From Isoetes taiwanensis (taxonomy: Eukaryota > Streptophyta > Lycopodiopsida > Isoetales > Isoetaceae), in assembly GCA_021234155.1 (NCBI GenBank), contig JAJEKV010000011.1:19176677-19240676 (forward strand): DNA of 64,000 nucleotides, given 5' to 3'. Shown in pieces: positions 45,361-57,588 of the stretch; the first letter of the stretch is position 1, and each line of letters starts with the position of its first letter. Under the pieces are notes generated by a model, which saw only the letters and a list, made by a program, of their open reading frames with translations, was not told the DNA's origin and did no database searches. The translations under genes and the position numbers were made by a program.

Positions 45361-45497
45361 ATATAATTTCAATGAGTAAGATTTAAGCTCCATTTAAACC
45401 AATGGCTAAGATCATGAGCCCTAATCATGACCATTTATCTCTTTATAAATTTCAATGACTAAGATTTATGCCCCATTATAACAAATGGCCACATCAT

Positions 45498-46085
45498 TGA
45501 TGGGTCATTAATATTCTTGCCACCTCATCACCCAGTATTAATTGCACTTGGCTTAAGCTCATAATGTGGCATTAAATGCAATTCCATATACCGACGTCTC
45601 AGATTTAATTTCCAAATCTAACGGTCCAAAACAAAAGCCCCAAATAAAGGGGCTTTTGATTTAGGCCGTCCATCCAGCATGTTCGACGGCCCAGATGAAT
45701 CCAAATCATTCAGTTATATATATACAATCGTATAAGCTGCCCCCTTATAAGTAGAGATTTGGGTGTCGCCGCGTCGGCCGTCGGTCTCAGATCTGGACCC
45801 ACCCAGATCTCTACTTATAAGGGGCCAGCTTGATGTGGATTCATCTGGGCCGTCGAACGTGGTGGATGGACGGCCCAGATCAAAAGCCCCTTCGACCGTT
45901 AGATTTGGGAATTTAATCTGAGCCATCGATATATGAAATTGCATTTAATGCCACATTATGGCGTGCATTTAATACCCGCAGTCTAAATGGCCTATAGGTT
46001 GCCACGTATGTTGACTGCAATTAATGCTAGCAATGAGGTGACATTAGAGTGAGGTGTGATATTATAGTTAATGGACCTAGTGAGG
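45498..46085. repeat. Large foldback (inverted repeat, arms about 250-280 bp)
   Basis: The left arm (about 45498-45775) and right arm (about 45795-46085) are reverse complements with moderate divergence. Shared blocks include GTGGCATTAAATGCAATT, CAAATCTAACGGTC, GGCCGTCCATCCA, CGACGGCCCAGATGAATCC and CCCCTTATAAGTAGAGAT. The loop is only about 20-35 bp. It is probably a foldback or MITE-type element; the ends fade out and no target duplication is clear. Confidence 0.75.
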
Positions 46086-46318
46086 TAATAAAATTCTAAA
46101 AGGAAAAATGAAAACAATGGATAGAATTTTTGCTGGCCCACACCACACTTGCCGCAGGTTCGACATTACAGGCAGCCCACAGATTGGTAGATGCCGCTTT
46201 AAAGAAGGGTTTCACAACTGCGGCGCCCAAACAAATGCTGCCATATTGAAAAGTCCCAACTCTTGGTTCTGCGGGAGGTATTGGGTAGCCTCTGTCAGAT
46301 GCTTATGCAGCTTAATCC

Positions 46319-46797
46319 GGCGTGGGATAGTCTTACCCTGGATTGGGGGATCCCGGAGGTGGTGATCCCGTTCTCCGGGATCACCATCAGAAAAGATCCC
46401 GTCCTCCGGGATCACGCGATCCAATCGCGGGTTAATGGGGTTACCCGGCATTTAGGGCTGATTTTCGGCGGATTGAAGCTTCGATCTGGCGTCGCTTCGC
46501 GCCGATTCCTCCTTTGCTCCTACCGCCCCTCGATCCGGCCCATTAGACCATCCTCGAATCCGGCCCCATTCGATTTGGTTGCGGATCAAGGGAGAAAATC
46601 CCACACGAAATCTGCCCCATTTTTTCTTTCAAGGGCCAAAAAAAATGCGCAGTTACTGTGCAGTAAGGGGGATTCCGTCCTCCGGGATCACACGTCCTGG
46701 GGGATCCCGTCCTCCGGGATCACACGTCCTGGGGGATCCCGTCCTCCGGGATCACACCTCCGGGATCCCCCAATCTAGGGTAAGACTATCCTACGCC
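46319..46797. mobile_element. MULE-type MITE, 479 bp, with 9-bp target duplication
   Basis: Inverted termini start GGCGTGGGATAGTCTTACCC on the left and GGCGTAGGATAGTCTTACCC on the right. They extend about 55 bp through GATTGGGGGATCCCGGAGG. The flanks are exact copies of GCTTAATCC (46310-46318 and 46798-46806). A 9-bp duplication points to a Mutator-like superfamily. The interior is GC-rich and includes a 32-bp unit (GGGATCCCGTCCTCCGGGAT...) repeated three times near 46667-46763. No transposase. Confidence 0.85.
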
Positions 46798-46806
46798 GCT
46801 TAATCC

Positions 46807-49700
46807 TCTCATATCAGGGTTGGCTTTATATGATATTTCGTCCTTCACTTGGTTTGTGATTAAATGTTTGGATTAAATTTGTTTAGAACATGTTGGGCTT
46901 TTATCAGTGGCGGCGAACAGATCACGAGGAGATGGGACGTTTCGTGAGCAGATTACTAGCTGGATCATAAAGTCCGGCAGAGATTTCGGTGATCGCTACT
47001 AAGATCTACCTTGGATTCGAATTGTGCCAAATTGGTAAACCTCTATGAGGAGACATCCATTCTTAGACGAAAAGATTCGAAGCACTCAGAGCATTGTTGC
47101 CAAGCTTAGCCATATGTTTTTGGGTCTGTATTTTTATCGGTTGCATTTGTTTTTGATAGCCTCATATCCGTTTTTCATTTGCAAGGAAGTGGCAGTATAT
47201 GAAGCCCAAGCAATTTCTAGTGTGAGGTGGAAAACCCTGTTGAACATCAACTGCAAAAACAGCTCACGTCTTAGAGGCCCCCATTCAAAACAGTATGGCA
47301 GAGCTGTGGCCCATCTGCTTATTCTGTGCCGTAATACGATTTTGCTGATCCATACTTTTTATTAGTTGAAAAGCCATTTTTAAATTCACGATGCCTTATC
47401 AAGTTATGAACAAGTACTAAGGTGTTAAACAGTCTTACTGGGTTTGATCAGTGTCGAATGAGCTTATATCTGTTGGCCCATATTTCATATTATTGTTATT
47501 TCATATTTCATATTATTGTCAGTGAGATAATATTCTACAGGCGGCATGCGTCCACATATCAGATCAGTTCAGAAATTCTCACATTGCACATCCTATTATG
47601 CATCCAAATTGCATCTTGGGTTGCCAGTCCTTTAGAAAAATATCATTACACTATGTTCAACCCCATAAAGAACATCATTACAGAAAAATGTAAAACGGAA
47701 CATTTTCACACCCATTTGCAAATTTGATGCTTTTAGGTCACATTTGTGGGGCAGAATCTAAAGTCTATATGTAATTGCATGCCATTATGGACCTTGATTT
47801 CTAGGACAATTCACATCTGAAGGAATTTTTTGCCTCCTTCTAAAGGCATTCATATGATTGAATAAGGTATGACAAGGCTTTAACTGTTTTAGAATATTCC
47901 CAAATTGCTCTGAAGGGGGCCAATTTACATGCAAAACACTGTAACTTTTTCAATTTGTAAATAGGGGGGAGGATACATACCTTTGAATTCTTTTAGTTAA
48001 TAGAGTGTAAAGTATTTTAAATGCATTGTGTAACTATTCTGCATTAAGGCTACACTTTATACTGCGTTGTTCTAACCTCATTGTTTACTAGAGTTGCTAC
48101 AATATTTTGTATAGATGGAAATAATAAATTAAAGGCAAAGCCATTACAGAAATGGGAATGCAATGGGATAGCATAAAGCTTTAAGAAGTTCATTTTTTAT
48201 TTGTAAAGTTTATCTACTTCTAAGTACTGAAAAAGGCTAGAAACATTTTAGATCTGCAACTGACGATTGATATGCATATTGTGCTTTACTCGTAACTTAC
48301 CAAATGCTAGTGCGACACTCGCTTTTTAGCTTAATACATTCCAAAGTGTTGTACCATATAGAACATTTTTCATAAAGCAAGTTCAACGTTGCAACATTGT
48401 GTTAAATTTGGCATTTAAATTTTCATAGACTAACCATAGAAGTACGAATCAAATGTTTAAAAATATGCGCTAAATTTGCATTGATAATTGCACTACTTTG
48501 GCTTATACACCCATAATGACACACAATGTGCTTTATTTTTTTCCCATGGGTACAAAATATCCATGCTCTAGCACCCGGTTTAAGTGATCCCAATTCACCA
48601 GCAAAGTAGAATCCCAGAGTTTTGAAATTTGCTTTGTTTCTCAAACTACATAAAAGAGCTTATTCCTAGTTACATTTCCTATAATAATTGCTTCAATTGC
48701 ATGTATGAGAGACATGCATAAAATACACAAAAAAACGACTACAAATAGTTTAATATAGACACCAAACCAAATCATCCAAGGTAAATCTATTGGGCCCACT
48801 TCTAGAATTATCAAGTCAATATCATACAAGAGAGAACAGCATGAAGATAGCTTTTGTGTTTATCCATGTTGCTATTTTAGGTTTGAAATGCTTGCACACG
48901 CGTGTGACGACAATTAAATAGTAAATCAACTTTATGACTCTGTTGATCAGAGATATAGGTTATAGTAACTAATTTGTAGAGCTCGTCTTTATCTTGGTGT
49001 GGAGGTGAACCCACCCCCAAGTACGTCTATAACAGTCTCATTAACTTCTATGGGTTGTTTCAATGGAACAAATCTCGCCAAGTGTTTTATGACATATCTT
49101 CAAGTTGTAAAGGTGAAGCATTAAAAGGACCCTACTAGCAACTTCATTTTTCTAATGTGTAGCATGAGTTTGTTGGGCTTTGTGTAGACATACGAAATAA
49201 CAAACTTAATAGGCTAGGAGCTTGCATTTATCAATGCTACAGCCCCGGGGATGCACTTACGTGTGCGTGATGCGGGTGACTAAAAACACCCCCGTATACG
49301 ACCTTTTGAAAAGCAAATTTGACCCCTTCCTTACAAAATTTACTCCAAGTAGGGGCTAAAGACCCTCTAACTCCACCACGTACGTGCGAAAATGGGTCCA
49401 ACCTCCCCCCCCAAACCCCACGAGTCACTCAGTCACATTGTATGGCACCCAAAAGTGAATCCCCCTTGTGCTAGAGGAGGTATGGTTCTAATGTTGTTGC
49501 TGATAATTTTTGCGCATTGACTCTCTCGAGTTCTTAACCAAGAATTAAAGAAGATCTTTTTGTTATGTACAAGTACATTAGCTCATGCATGATATATGTG
49601 ATTTATAGAGAAATTGATGGTACACTTCTGTTTCCCATCAATGGTTGCCTGGAATCTCTACTATGATTCTTTTCATCAGCAAGCATCGTGCATGTGGTCA
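46807..49700. other. AT-rich spacer, nothing recognised
   Basis: Scattered stops in all frames, no repeat structure of note, no splice-consistent exon chain. The sequence just left of the MITE (46100-46310) has a short protein-like frame (LAAGSTLQAAHRLVDAALKK) that I cannot identify. It could be an exon scrap. Confidence 0.4.
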
Positions 49701-49712
49701 TTGATGTTGAAA

Positions 49713-49870
49713 TAGAATAGAATAGAATAGAATAGACATTAACGTCTGCCCTCAGGCCCCTGGACTTGTGTAGCATAGGCGAGCTCCCTGAAAGGGCGCT
49801 ACTAGCACATCACGCTGTTATGATGTAGCCTTTTCTGAAGGCAGACTTTTTTCTATTATTTTTGCCTTCG
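49713..49870 (-). mobile_element. LINE 3' end fragment
   Basis: On the minus strand the end is an AACGT motif followed by five TATTC units. Just upstream come CCAGGGGCCTGAGGGC and GGAGCTCGC-like words, matching the 3' UTR of the LINE at 57480-57585. A related phrase (AAAAAACCCCGCC...GGAAAAACCTTA, about 50020-50065) also occurs next to the LINE at 7165-7210. It is only a 5'-truncated tail. Confidence 0.65.
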
Positions 49871-50299
49871 TGGCCGTGCAGTGATGCGTCGTTATCAATC
49901 AGCTTTTAACTGAACAATTTGTGTGGGGTTTATGAGCTGCCTCTTGTGCGGTTCATATTACAAACCCTCTTTCCCTGTCTCTGACCTGGGCTACATTAGT
50001 GACGCCGATTACTATCAGGCTTAAAAAACCCCGCCCCAAAGGGTTTTCGAGGAAAAACCTTAATAGTAATGGGCTCACTGATGCACAGTATTATTACCAG
50101 ATCCGTTTTCCATCATTCTGGATTTTGGATTTTTCCCACGCCATTATTGTTAGGCTGCACTTTGGCTCCCTACAAGAGAAATATACTATGCCTACAAGAA
50201 GAACAGACGCAAAGGTCATTCGCTAAGTTATCTTTGCCACCCTTTGTATTTACAATCATGGGCAGGAGACTCAAGTGGAACCATCCTTTTATAAGATAG

Positions 50300-51640
50300 T
50301 GTGAAACAACAAAGTTGAAGCCTCTAAACTTAGAACGCCTAGGAATAGGATCAATAAGGGACTTGACAATGTTATCTCCTCCATTATATAGGACAAAACA
50401 ACGAAGTTAAGCTTCTTAGCTTAAAAATCTAGAGGTTCTAAAAACTCTTGATCAGTTACATTGGTAGTGGTGTGTGTATTAGGAGGTCATAATGCAAGTC
50501 ACTTGAATTCGACTTGAACAAACATCACTTTATTATCTACCTATGACTTCTTCTAACCTAATTATTGTCTCTCAACTTTAAATACTGATTCTTTTAAGAT
50601 TGGATTTTAATCCCAGATGTTTATAAAGCATAACTAACAAACCCATTGATAGTACAAAAACTTGTATATATATATATATAGAACAGTTTTGCTTAACCTC
50701 CCAGACGCCTAAGCTTATCAGGCCCATGGTCAAGCCATGGGGACCCTGTGAGAACCATTGATTATATGGGAAACGAGTAAATACTATATCATTTGACACT
50801 GCAGAAGTTATTGTAGGCCTATTAAAGGTTGGATAACAATATGTTTATACAAATAAATTCACCTAACTTGTGTGCAGAATCCTCAACTAAGAAGTAGCTT
50901 CAGATATACTAATGATAGCTTTTAGTGTTATCATTTTCACTGATTGTTATGAACAGGTCAGCCAATCTCAAATGCTTTCACTTGCATTTCATTATATTTC
51001 TATGCCTTAGACTGCAAAATGTTTAAACATGACTCTATATCATTTCAAAGAGTAAAAGATGTACCTTAAATATCGAACATCCAGTCAAATAAACATGCAG
51101 CAGCACACAACAGATTGAAGAAAAAGATCCTTCATTTTTCAAAATTTTAAGGCCATTATGGCTGTCACAGTATGCAAAGTTTTTGTTGCATCCTATATAA
51201 CTTAGGACATTCTGGAGAGAAAGTCATAATACTCCAGATCAAACTGTGTACTGTTTAAATAAGACTATAGAAAAGGTAGAAGTGCAGAATCAGATCAGTT
51301 TTGAGAAAGGATCTTACCATTTGCACTTGTAGTAATTATAACAAACAGTAAAATAGAGAATGCGAAATAAAACAGAATGTTTCTTTGAGAACTGTATAGT
51401 ACAGAATCTTCAAGACCGAATCAAAAGCGTTTTGGGAAAAGAAGCTCCGATTACCTGCATCCAATCAGTACCTAAGTTAGCTTGAAAAAGGTAAATAGGT
51501 AAGAGACGTCAGGTAAGCAGTAGAGCATCTTGGCTTATCGCCCTTTGCCCAAGCAAATGTAAAGATCTTGCTTGTGAGAATAAATAAGTAAACATAATAA
51601 TTTGTAGCAGCAAAGTATGAAATGAAGTGAAGCAGACATA
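50300..51640. other. AT-rich spacer, nothing recognised
   Basis: Only a short (TA)n at about 50664-50680 stands out. No exon or repeat family is supported. The right part may hold the 3' UTR of the minus-strand frame at 51676. Confidence 0.4.
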
Positions 51641-51675
51641 ATTACTAGCTTAAACAAGCAGTATTATAGCTCTTT

Positions 51676-52401
51676 CTAAAAAACCTGATTGGGTTGTACG
51701 CCATCAGAATCTGAGTTGTCTTCAGAATCCTCATTATCTTCTTGATTGAGTATATTCGGAGTAGAATCAGTAAGGTTTACTGTATTGTTGTCATCAGCAT
51801 TCCTATTGGGGATGTATCTTTGTATTCCCCCACTTTTTCTTTTGGCCGCTGCCTTTGCTACTTCAGATTCCAGTCCAGCCCTGCTAATCATTTCATTGAG
51901 AGTGGCTCTAGAAATGTCCTTAGTGGCTGTTCCATCTGCCCTGCCATGATCATTCAGTAGCCCAACTTTCTTGAGGATTGAAACCAGTTCGGGCTTTGTA
52001 GCTCCATTATTTGGAGAACCCTTAGGCCTGGGCATGCTTGTATCAGATGAATAATAAAGAAGATCACTTTGGAAATTCAGTTTGTAAAAATCAGAGGCAT
52101 GAGCAAAGCCAAAATATTGCTTTTGATCAGTATCCTGGTGCTGCTTTGCAAAATCCTCAAGCAGGATGCATTTTTCACATTCACAATCGGGCTGATATGA
52201 ATGCCCTTGGGCCAGAAAATTGCTGGTGAACTGCAGATCGATTTTTTGGCGCTCAGAACTAGCAAGATCCGTCGGTTCAGAACAGATTTTTAGATCTTGG
52301 AGGCTTTGCAGGAATGTATCAATTTCTCCATGCTCAGCCGAAGGGCTAACTTGCTCCTCGAATTCCAAAAACTCATATTCATCGTCTCTTTCTATCCACA
52401 T
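51676..52401 (-). CDS. Unidentified acidic protein, 241 residues
   Basis: A single minus-strand frame from ATG 52401 (MWIERDDEYEFLEFEEQ) to a TAG at 51676. The first half is acidic and Leu-rich, with a CECEKC cysteine group near residue 75. A conserved-looking core follows (KPELVSILKKVGLLNDHG, ISRATLNEMISRAG), then a basic KRKSGGIQRYIPNR and an Asp/Ser/Asn-rich acidic tail. Family unknown. Upstream at about 52575-52590 there is an AACCCTAG telo-box-like word, and a GTAAGT donor lies near 52436, so a 5' UTR intron is possible. It may be a real small nuclear protein gene or a retroelement ORF. Confidence 0.45.
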   Translation of the reverse strand: MWIERDDEYEFLEFEEQVSPSAEHGEIDTFLQSLQDLKICSEPTDLASSERQKIDLQFTSNFLAQGHSYQPDCECEKCILLEDFAKQHQDTDQKQYFGFAHASDFYKLNFQSDLLYYSSDTSMPRPKGSPNNGATKPELVSILKKVGLLNDHGRADGTATKDISRATLNEMISRAGLESEVAKAAAKRKSGGIQRYIPNRNADDNNTVNLTDSTPNILNQEDNEDSEDNSDSDGVQPNQVF

Positions 52402-52599
52402 TTTCAAAAAGGAATAAAACAAAAATATAGACTTACCAGTATATAGTGTTGTTTGAATGCGATCATGATTTCAAGACTGTTGTACAGACTGAAGGCAGGT
52501 CCGCTTTGCTCAAAATCGTCCTTGAGATCTAAGCTTGGCTGCGGCAGGGACGGGCAAATCCGCAGGCCGACGCTATTCTTGGAACCCTAGTTTCTATTT

Positions 52600-54470
52600 A
52601 GGTCATAAGATCCTTAGAAAACAATTAAGATAGCCGACTGTTGCTTGTCGTCCATTGCTTGACTCCTTAAATGCCCTGTATTATAAGCATAACATGCGTG
52701 TACTCTATAATGATTTACTCTGCTTACTTGTGCGAAATAAATGCAGTAGTATTTATAACCTCTAAGCACAGTATTCCAGGTTTCAGCGTAGTTCTCCCTT
52801 TCTTTTGTCATCCCAAGTGAACTGACACGAATGTGTACTAGTGTCATAAGGCGAGAGGAAAATCATGATGTATATTTTGAAGAAGTCCCTACCATTTAGA
52901 AAATGTCATTAAAAATATGGCTAAGGAATTACTTACGTGGTATCATAAGTTCCTGCCGATTCAGCAATGGTTAGTGTCGTGTCTTTGTTTTCTTGCCACT
53001 GTAGAAATACTTATGCAAAAGTCTTCCCCTAGTAGTTTTGGGTTTAGTTGGAGCAAAATGCCAACGTTCCACTAGGTGCCCTCTTCTCCCTTGGATAGGA
53101 ACCATAACAATGGTTCATTACAATAGTACACACATCCAAGTTTTTCACAGTGCAGAAACTTCTATGTAGTGGTTTCAATATTTTGCTAATAAAAGTGCTT
53201 CGATCCTACAAGGTTGGGTGACTGATAGTGGCAGAATACAACCTAAAAGTGGATAAAGTTTAAACAATGAACATTTGTCATCCTATTTGCAGCTACATGT
53301 CAACGTCCCTCATATTTGAAAGACCGATCAATCAAACCATGGGTAAGGTGTAGAAATCCACTGCACCTTGAGATAATCTTTTGTTATCTTCAACCAACTG
53401 GTCAAGAATGGCCAAATACATATAGTGTGTTCTAACCAGTTCATGAAACTGTATGTCTGTTACATATAGTTTAGATGCTTTTTGGCTTGTATTGTATGAA
53501 AGTTGGTATATTTTTGGGGCATAAATGAATCTTTTGTGTTCCTGTATTCAGGGAAGTGCTTAGGACGGGTTCGGTGTGGCGCCTCCATGGTTTGATGCAA
53601 GGCCCATCTTTAGAAGTTGTTATGGTGATGGGCAGGCTATGGGTGTCTTGAAGGCAGAGGGCGGCTAGGGCAGATGCGGTTAGGGCAATTGCGGCTAGGG
53701 CAGATGCAGGTCGTTTTGCTGCTTGGCAGTAGTTTTGTGCTGATTGTTCAACAGTAGGGCAACCAAAAGAAGCAGGGAAATCCATGATGCCCTAATTTCT
53801 CCTTCTAAATTGTAAATGACCACAATGTTGGAATCGGAAAGTGCTTCTGGAAGTTTCTCTGCATATATGGTTTTTCGAGCATTTTTACTAAAGACAGGCT
53901 CACATCTGATGACAGCTTAATGCAGACCGATTATTCTAAGTTTGTCTTTTAAAGCAATAACCAGGTCAAGAAGTAGCATGATTTAGCACAGTCAGAAACG
54001 ACATCTGCATGATAATGACAGAAGTTGAAGGCCAGATTGCTCAAATCATAGATGCTCCAATGAGAAACCCATCACAGACTTAAGAACAAAGGAATGATCG
54101 CTCCGCATGAATTGTTTACCCTGGCATTCGATCCTGGCAAATTCTCAAGAATTAGATATTTTTGTAGGGCGTTGCCTCCCAAATCAATGATGAGAAGTCT
54201 GAAGTGTTTATTAGAAGTAGGCAGAAGGAATTATTGGGAACCCATTAGCAAATCTTCTATTCAAGCAACCGTTCCTGCAAATATCCCTGGTCTGAGGGCA
54301 TTTAAAAGAACAGATTCCTGGCAATTAACTCTTAAGTAGAGGCGTAAGGTTAATTTTTCAGTTTCATTACATAAAGCCAGAATGTTTTGTATATGTGAAG
54401 AAGCCTTTGAAAATGGAAGAATTGGAAAGAGCCCTACATGGTTTGTTAATTGTTTGTATTTTCATGAAAT
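52600..54470. other. Spacer with a 15-bp tandem
   Basis: No supported gene. At 53661-53705 a 15-bp GC-rich unit (GCGGCTAGGGCAGAT) occurs three times with small changes. A frame at 54094-54339 (+) looks mildly protein-like but is not recognised. Confidence 0.4.
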
Positions 54471-54516
54471 AGTCCCTTGCAGGCGGCTTGGAGCTGGGGT
54501 TCAAATCCCCCAGCCT

Positions 54517-54594
54517 GTGTCTCGATTCTGTGTCTTGATTCTACTTGCAGGTGGTGTGTCTTGATTCTGTGTCTTGATTCTACTTGCAGGTGGT
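54517..54594. repeat. 39-bp tandem pair next to a tRNA-like T arm
   Basis: The unit GTGTCTTGATTCTGTGTCTT...GCAGGTG is repeated twice. It directly follows CTGGGGTTCAAATCCCCCAG (54493-54512), a perfect T-arm-like hairpin with a B box, suggesting a SINE or tRNA scrap. Confidence 0.65.
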
Positions 54595-54964
54595 GGGCTC
54601 TTGCGTTGTGGCCTCATCTTCCCAGGTATGGAACAGTCATAAGCAATGGCAGAAGTTGGACGATTCACAGAAGCCTCATCTTTTCATTGCCGGAATGCCC
54701 ATATATAACATGCACCTTAGGGATAACATGCTAAGTTTAGCTAATTAATTCTATTTTAGAGTCAATGTTGTATTGGAATTGTCGCCAATGGTTGTCAAAG
54801 CTCTAAATTATAGATCCACCTAAACGTTTGAACCCCTCAAACGATGAGGTGTATGCTTAGGATGGCTCTAGAGGGAATATGACTCAGAATATTCCCTCAT
54901 CCAAGGGCTGGCAATTGGCTACAGGCCCTTCTAGCAATGATCACATTGTTGTTGCATGTGATCA

Positions 54965-55200
54965 TTGAAGTTTCATGTGTCTACTTTAGATAGAGAACTT
55001 TTTCTTCTTACTACCTTTTGCAATATAATAACAACTGAAGATCTATTCCTGCATAACACATAAAATGTGCTTGCTTAGTCAATCTATCTACCACAACATA
55101 AATAGCATTATATCATGCCCTCGTTCGAGGTAGATCTACAATAAAGTCCATGCCAATACATTCCCATTTGGACGACGAAACTTCTAATAGTTGCAACTCC
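54965..55200 (-). pseudogene. Ty3/gypsy integrase fragment
   Basis: Read on the minus strand, a frame gives SSSKWECIGMDFIVDLPRT, a stop, then YNAIYVVVDRLTKQAHFM. This is the start of the integrase core of Ty3/gypsy elements, including the first catalytic Asp of MDFIV. Stops occur soon after. No other pol domain is adjacent. Confidence 0.7.
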
Positions 55201-55371
55201 CAATTGGCCTCCAATTGTCAGCAAAATCTCGGTTTAATCCTTTAGTTCTTGATAGTGTACCTTCTGCCTCACTTTCTGATCTACAACAATTTCCTCCTCT
55301 TCCTTCATTTCAGTTTGTTCCTACTTCTCCCCTTGCATCCTGGTTCTGGTACCCCAACTTCTAATCTGTGC

Positions 55372-57585
55372 ACCAATCATGGACCCAGAAGGTAGACACA
55401 AACCCCCCTTCTCCAAGGAAGAAGTGACATGGGCACTAAACAAAATGGCAAACAATAAAGCTCCGGATCTATATGGGCTAACAGCGGAGATGTTGAAATG
55501 CGTAGGAACAGAGATAATAGGGATCATAACAGAAATATTCAATGGGGTAGTACATTCGGGTCTTCCGGAAAGATGGCAGTTTAACAAGGTAATCCCGCTC
55601 CATAAAGGAGGAAACAAGGAAGAACCGAGCAATTACAGGACTATTATAGTCAGTTCAGTATTCGCGAAATGGTTCGGGAAAACGCTGGATCAAAAACTGA
55701 AAACGTGGGCAGAAGCAGGGAAGCTCAGAGCACAAGGCCAGGCAGGTTTTCGACCAGAGTATTCGACTACAGACCATCTGGTGACCCTAAGAATAATGAT
55801 AGAGCAGACAAGGGAGAGTAACAAGAAGATCATATGTTGCTTCGTGGACTTTAAAAAAGCCTTCGACACAGTGCCTAGGGATAAGCTTCTACTCAGACTA
55901 ATAGGATTAAGAGCACCAGAAGGGTTAGTAGGATCAATTGCAAGGCTATACCAAAAGGTATATGCCAAAACAGATGGGGAAGGAGAAGCCATAGAATGCG
56001 ACACAGGAGTAAAGCAAGGATGTCCACTATCACCCACACTGTTTGGGATATACATAGATGCCCTACAGGAATTTGTCAAGGAGAGACGGGGAGACAGTGA
56101 AGCACCAATGATAGGGAAAACAAAAGTCCCAATAATGCTATATGCAGATGATTTAGGTATGATGGCGACCAAAGCCAAAGGGATGCACAGAATGCTAGAG
56201 ATACTAGAAGAATTTTGTGAGGAGACAGGACTGACAGTCAACCTGGGAAAAACAAAAATAGTGACCTTCGGTACAAAGATAAAGCACAGGCCATTTAGAT
56301 ACAAGGGGAAGGAACTAGAAGAAGCCACAGGGTACAAATATCTGGGATACGACACACATGAGGGGGGGGAATGGTCAAAAGGAGCGGATACCAGATTCCA
56401 AGCAGCAATAGGCAATTATTACATCATGATGAATTATTGCAACAACAACAGGATCACCAATTAGGAAATCAAGGCATACCTATTTAGCACAATAGTAGCA
56501 TCAACACAGCTGTACGGATGTGAGACATGGGGACCAGGCCTGTCAGAGAAGAAATGGGAAAAACAAGAAGGCATACTGAGGCAATGGCACGGACAGGAAT
56601 TTCAGGTGAAGACAGGTACATCATTAGCAACAATCTTATATGAGACGGGGGAAAAGCCAATGGAAGTGAGGGCCTGGGAAAGAACAATTAGGTACCTAAT
56701 AAAGGACAATAGCTATGGGAAAGAGGACAAACTGTCGTCACTAGCGATAGATGAATCAGCAAAACAACACATAACAACAGGCAAGGGATGGTTTAACGAA
56801 TTGGCGAAATGGACGGCAAGTATGGGGATGCAACTAAGCCAGATTATACAAGCGGATGGATGGGATGAAGAATGGACAGGCAGAGCAATGAGGAACTGGC
56901 TGGCACGGCACACAGGGCCTAAGGCAAACTAGCTATTGGAAACCTTCAATCCAGGGAAACAGATAGGGCATATCACGTACAAAAGCAGCATGTTGAATAA
57001 GAGTAACAGGGGAACGCTGGCCAGATTCAGGATGGGAAGCCACGACCTCCGAATTGAGAAAGATAGATGGAGGAAAATAGATAGAGCAGAGCGAATATGC
57101 CGAATATGTGACTCAGGAAAAATAGAAGAAGAAGAGCACATGGTAAAAGAGTGCCCGGTTTACACTGACATAAGGTCCAAATTTAACAAGGTCAGGTGGG
57201 ACCTCCCACTCCCAGCACTGATGGACAAAGAAGAGACACTCACAGATGTAGCGAAAGCTATAAAAGAAATGATAATAAGACACCGGGGGGTGCACGAAGA
57301 GAGAGGGCTAATAATCTGAAAAGCACGGATGAGGCGGATCAGAGAAGCCCACAAAGTACAGTTCAAAACTGTTTATAGCGATGCATTGTGTATGGCCAAG
57401 AAGCCAGCTATAAGCACGATGCGGGTAATATAAAGAACAAGAGAAGCCCGCTAGATGGCTACATAAAACCTATGCGTCTGTTTGCTGGCAGCACCCTTTG
57501 GGAGCTCGCAGGATGCTACACAAGTCCGGGGGCCTCACGGCCTGAGGGACGTTAATGTATATTCTATTCTATTCTATTCTATTCT
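55372..57585 (+). mobile_element. 5'-truncated non-L1 LINE inserted in the L1 element
   Basis: A 2.2-kb insertion is flanked by TCTGTGC (55365-55371 and 57586-57592). It ends in five TATTC units. The same family leaves tails at 7088 and 49713. The simple-repeat tail and C-terminal CCHC finger argue against L1 and for an RTE-, CR1- or I-like clade; which one is not settled. Confidence 0.85.
55379..57319 (+). pseudogene. LINE reverse-transcriptase ORF with two TAG stops
   Basis: One continuous frame of 647 codons is broken only by TAG at 56462 and TAG at 56930. All RT blocks are intact: NKAPDLYGLTAEMLK, VIPLHKGGNKEEPSNYR, QAGFRPEYSTTDHLV, motif A CFVDFKKAFDTVPRDKL, motif B GVKQGCPLSPTLFGIYIDAL and motif C LYADD. 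The C-terminal part (after 56936) has a finger CRICDSGKIEEEEHMVKEC. The encoded enzyme would prime cDNA synthesis at the nicked target. The endonuclease region is missing because of 5' truncation. It is the youngest-looking coding repeat in the window. Confidence 0.9.
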
Positions 57586-57588
57586 TCT

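Noticed and set aside
53471-53785. 104-codon minus-strand frame rich in Ala/Leu
   Set aside because: Its ordered part is just the 15-bp tandem repeat read as codons; no other support.
54478-54515. Possible tRNA gene 3' half
   Set aside because: Only the T arm is present; D arm, anticodon arm and acceptor pairing are missing, so it is listed only with the adjacent repeat.
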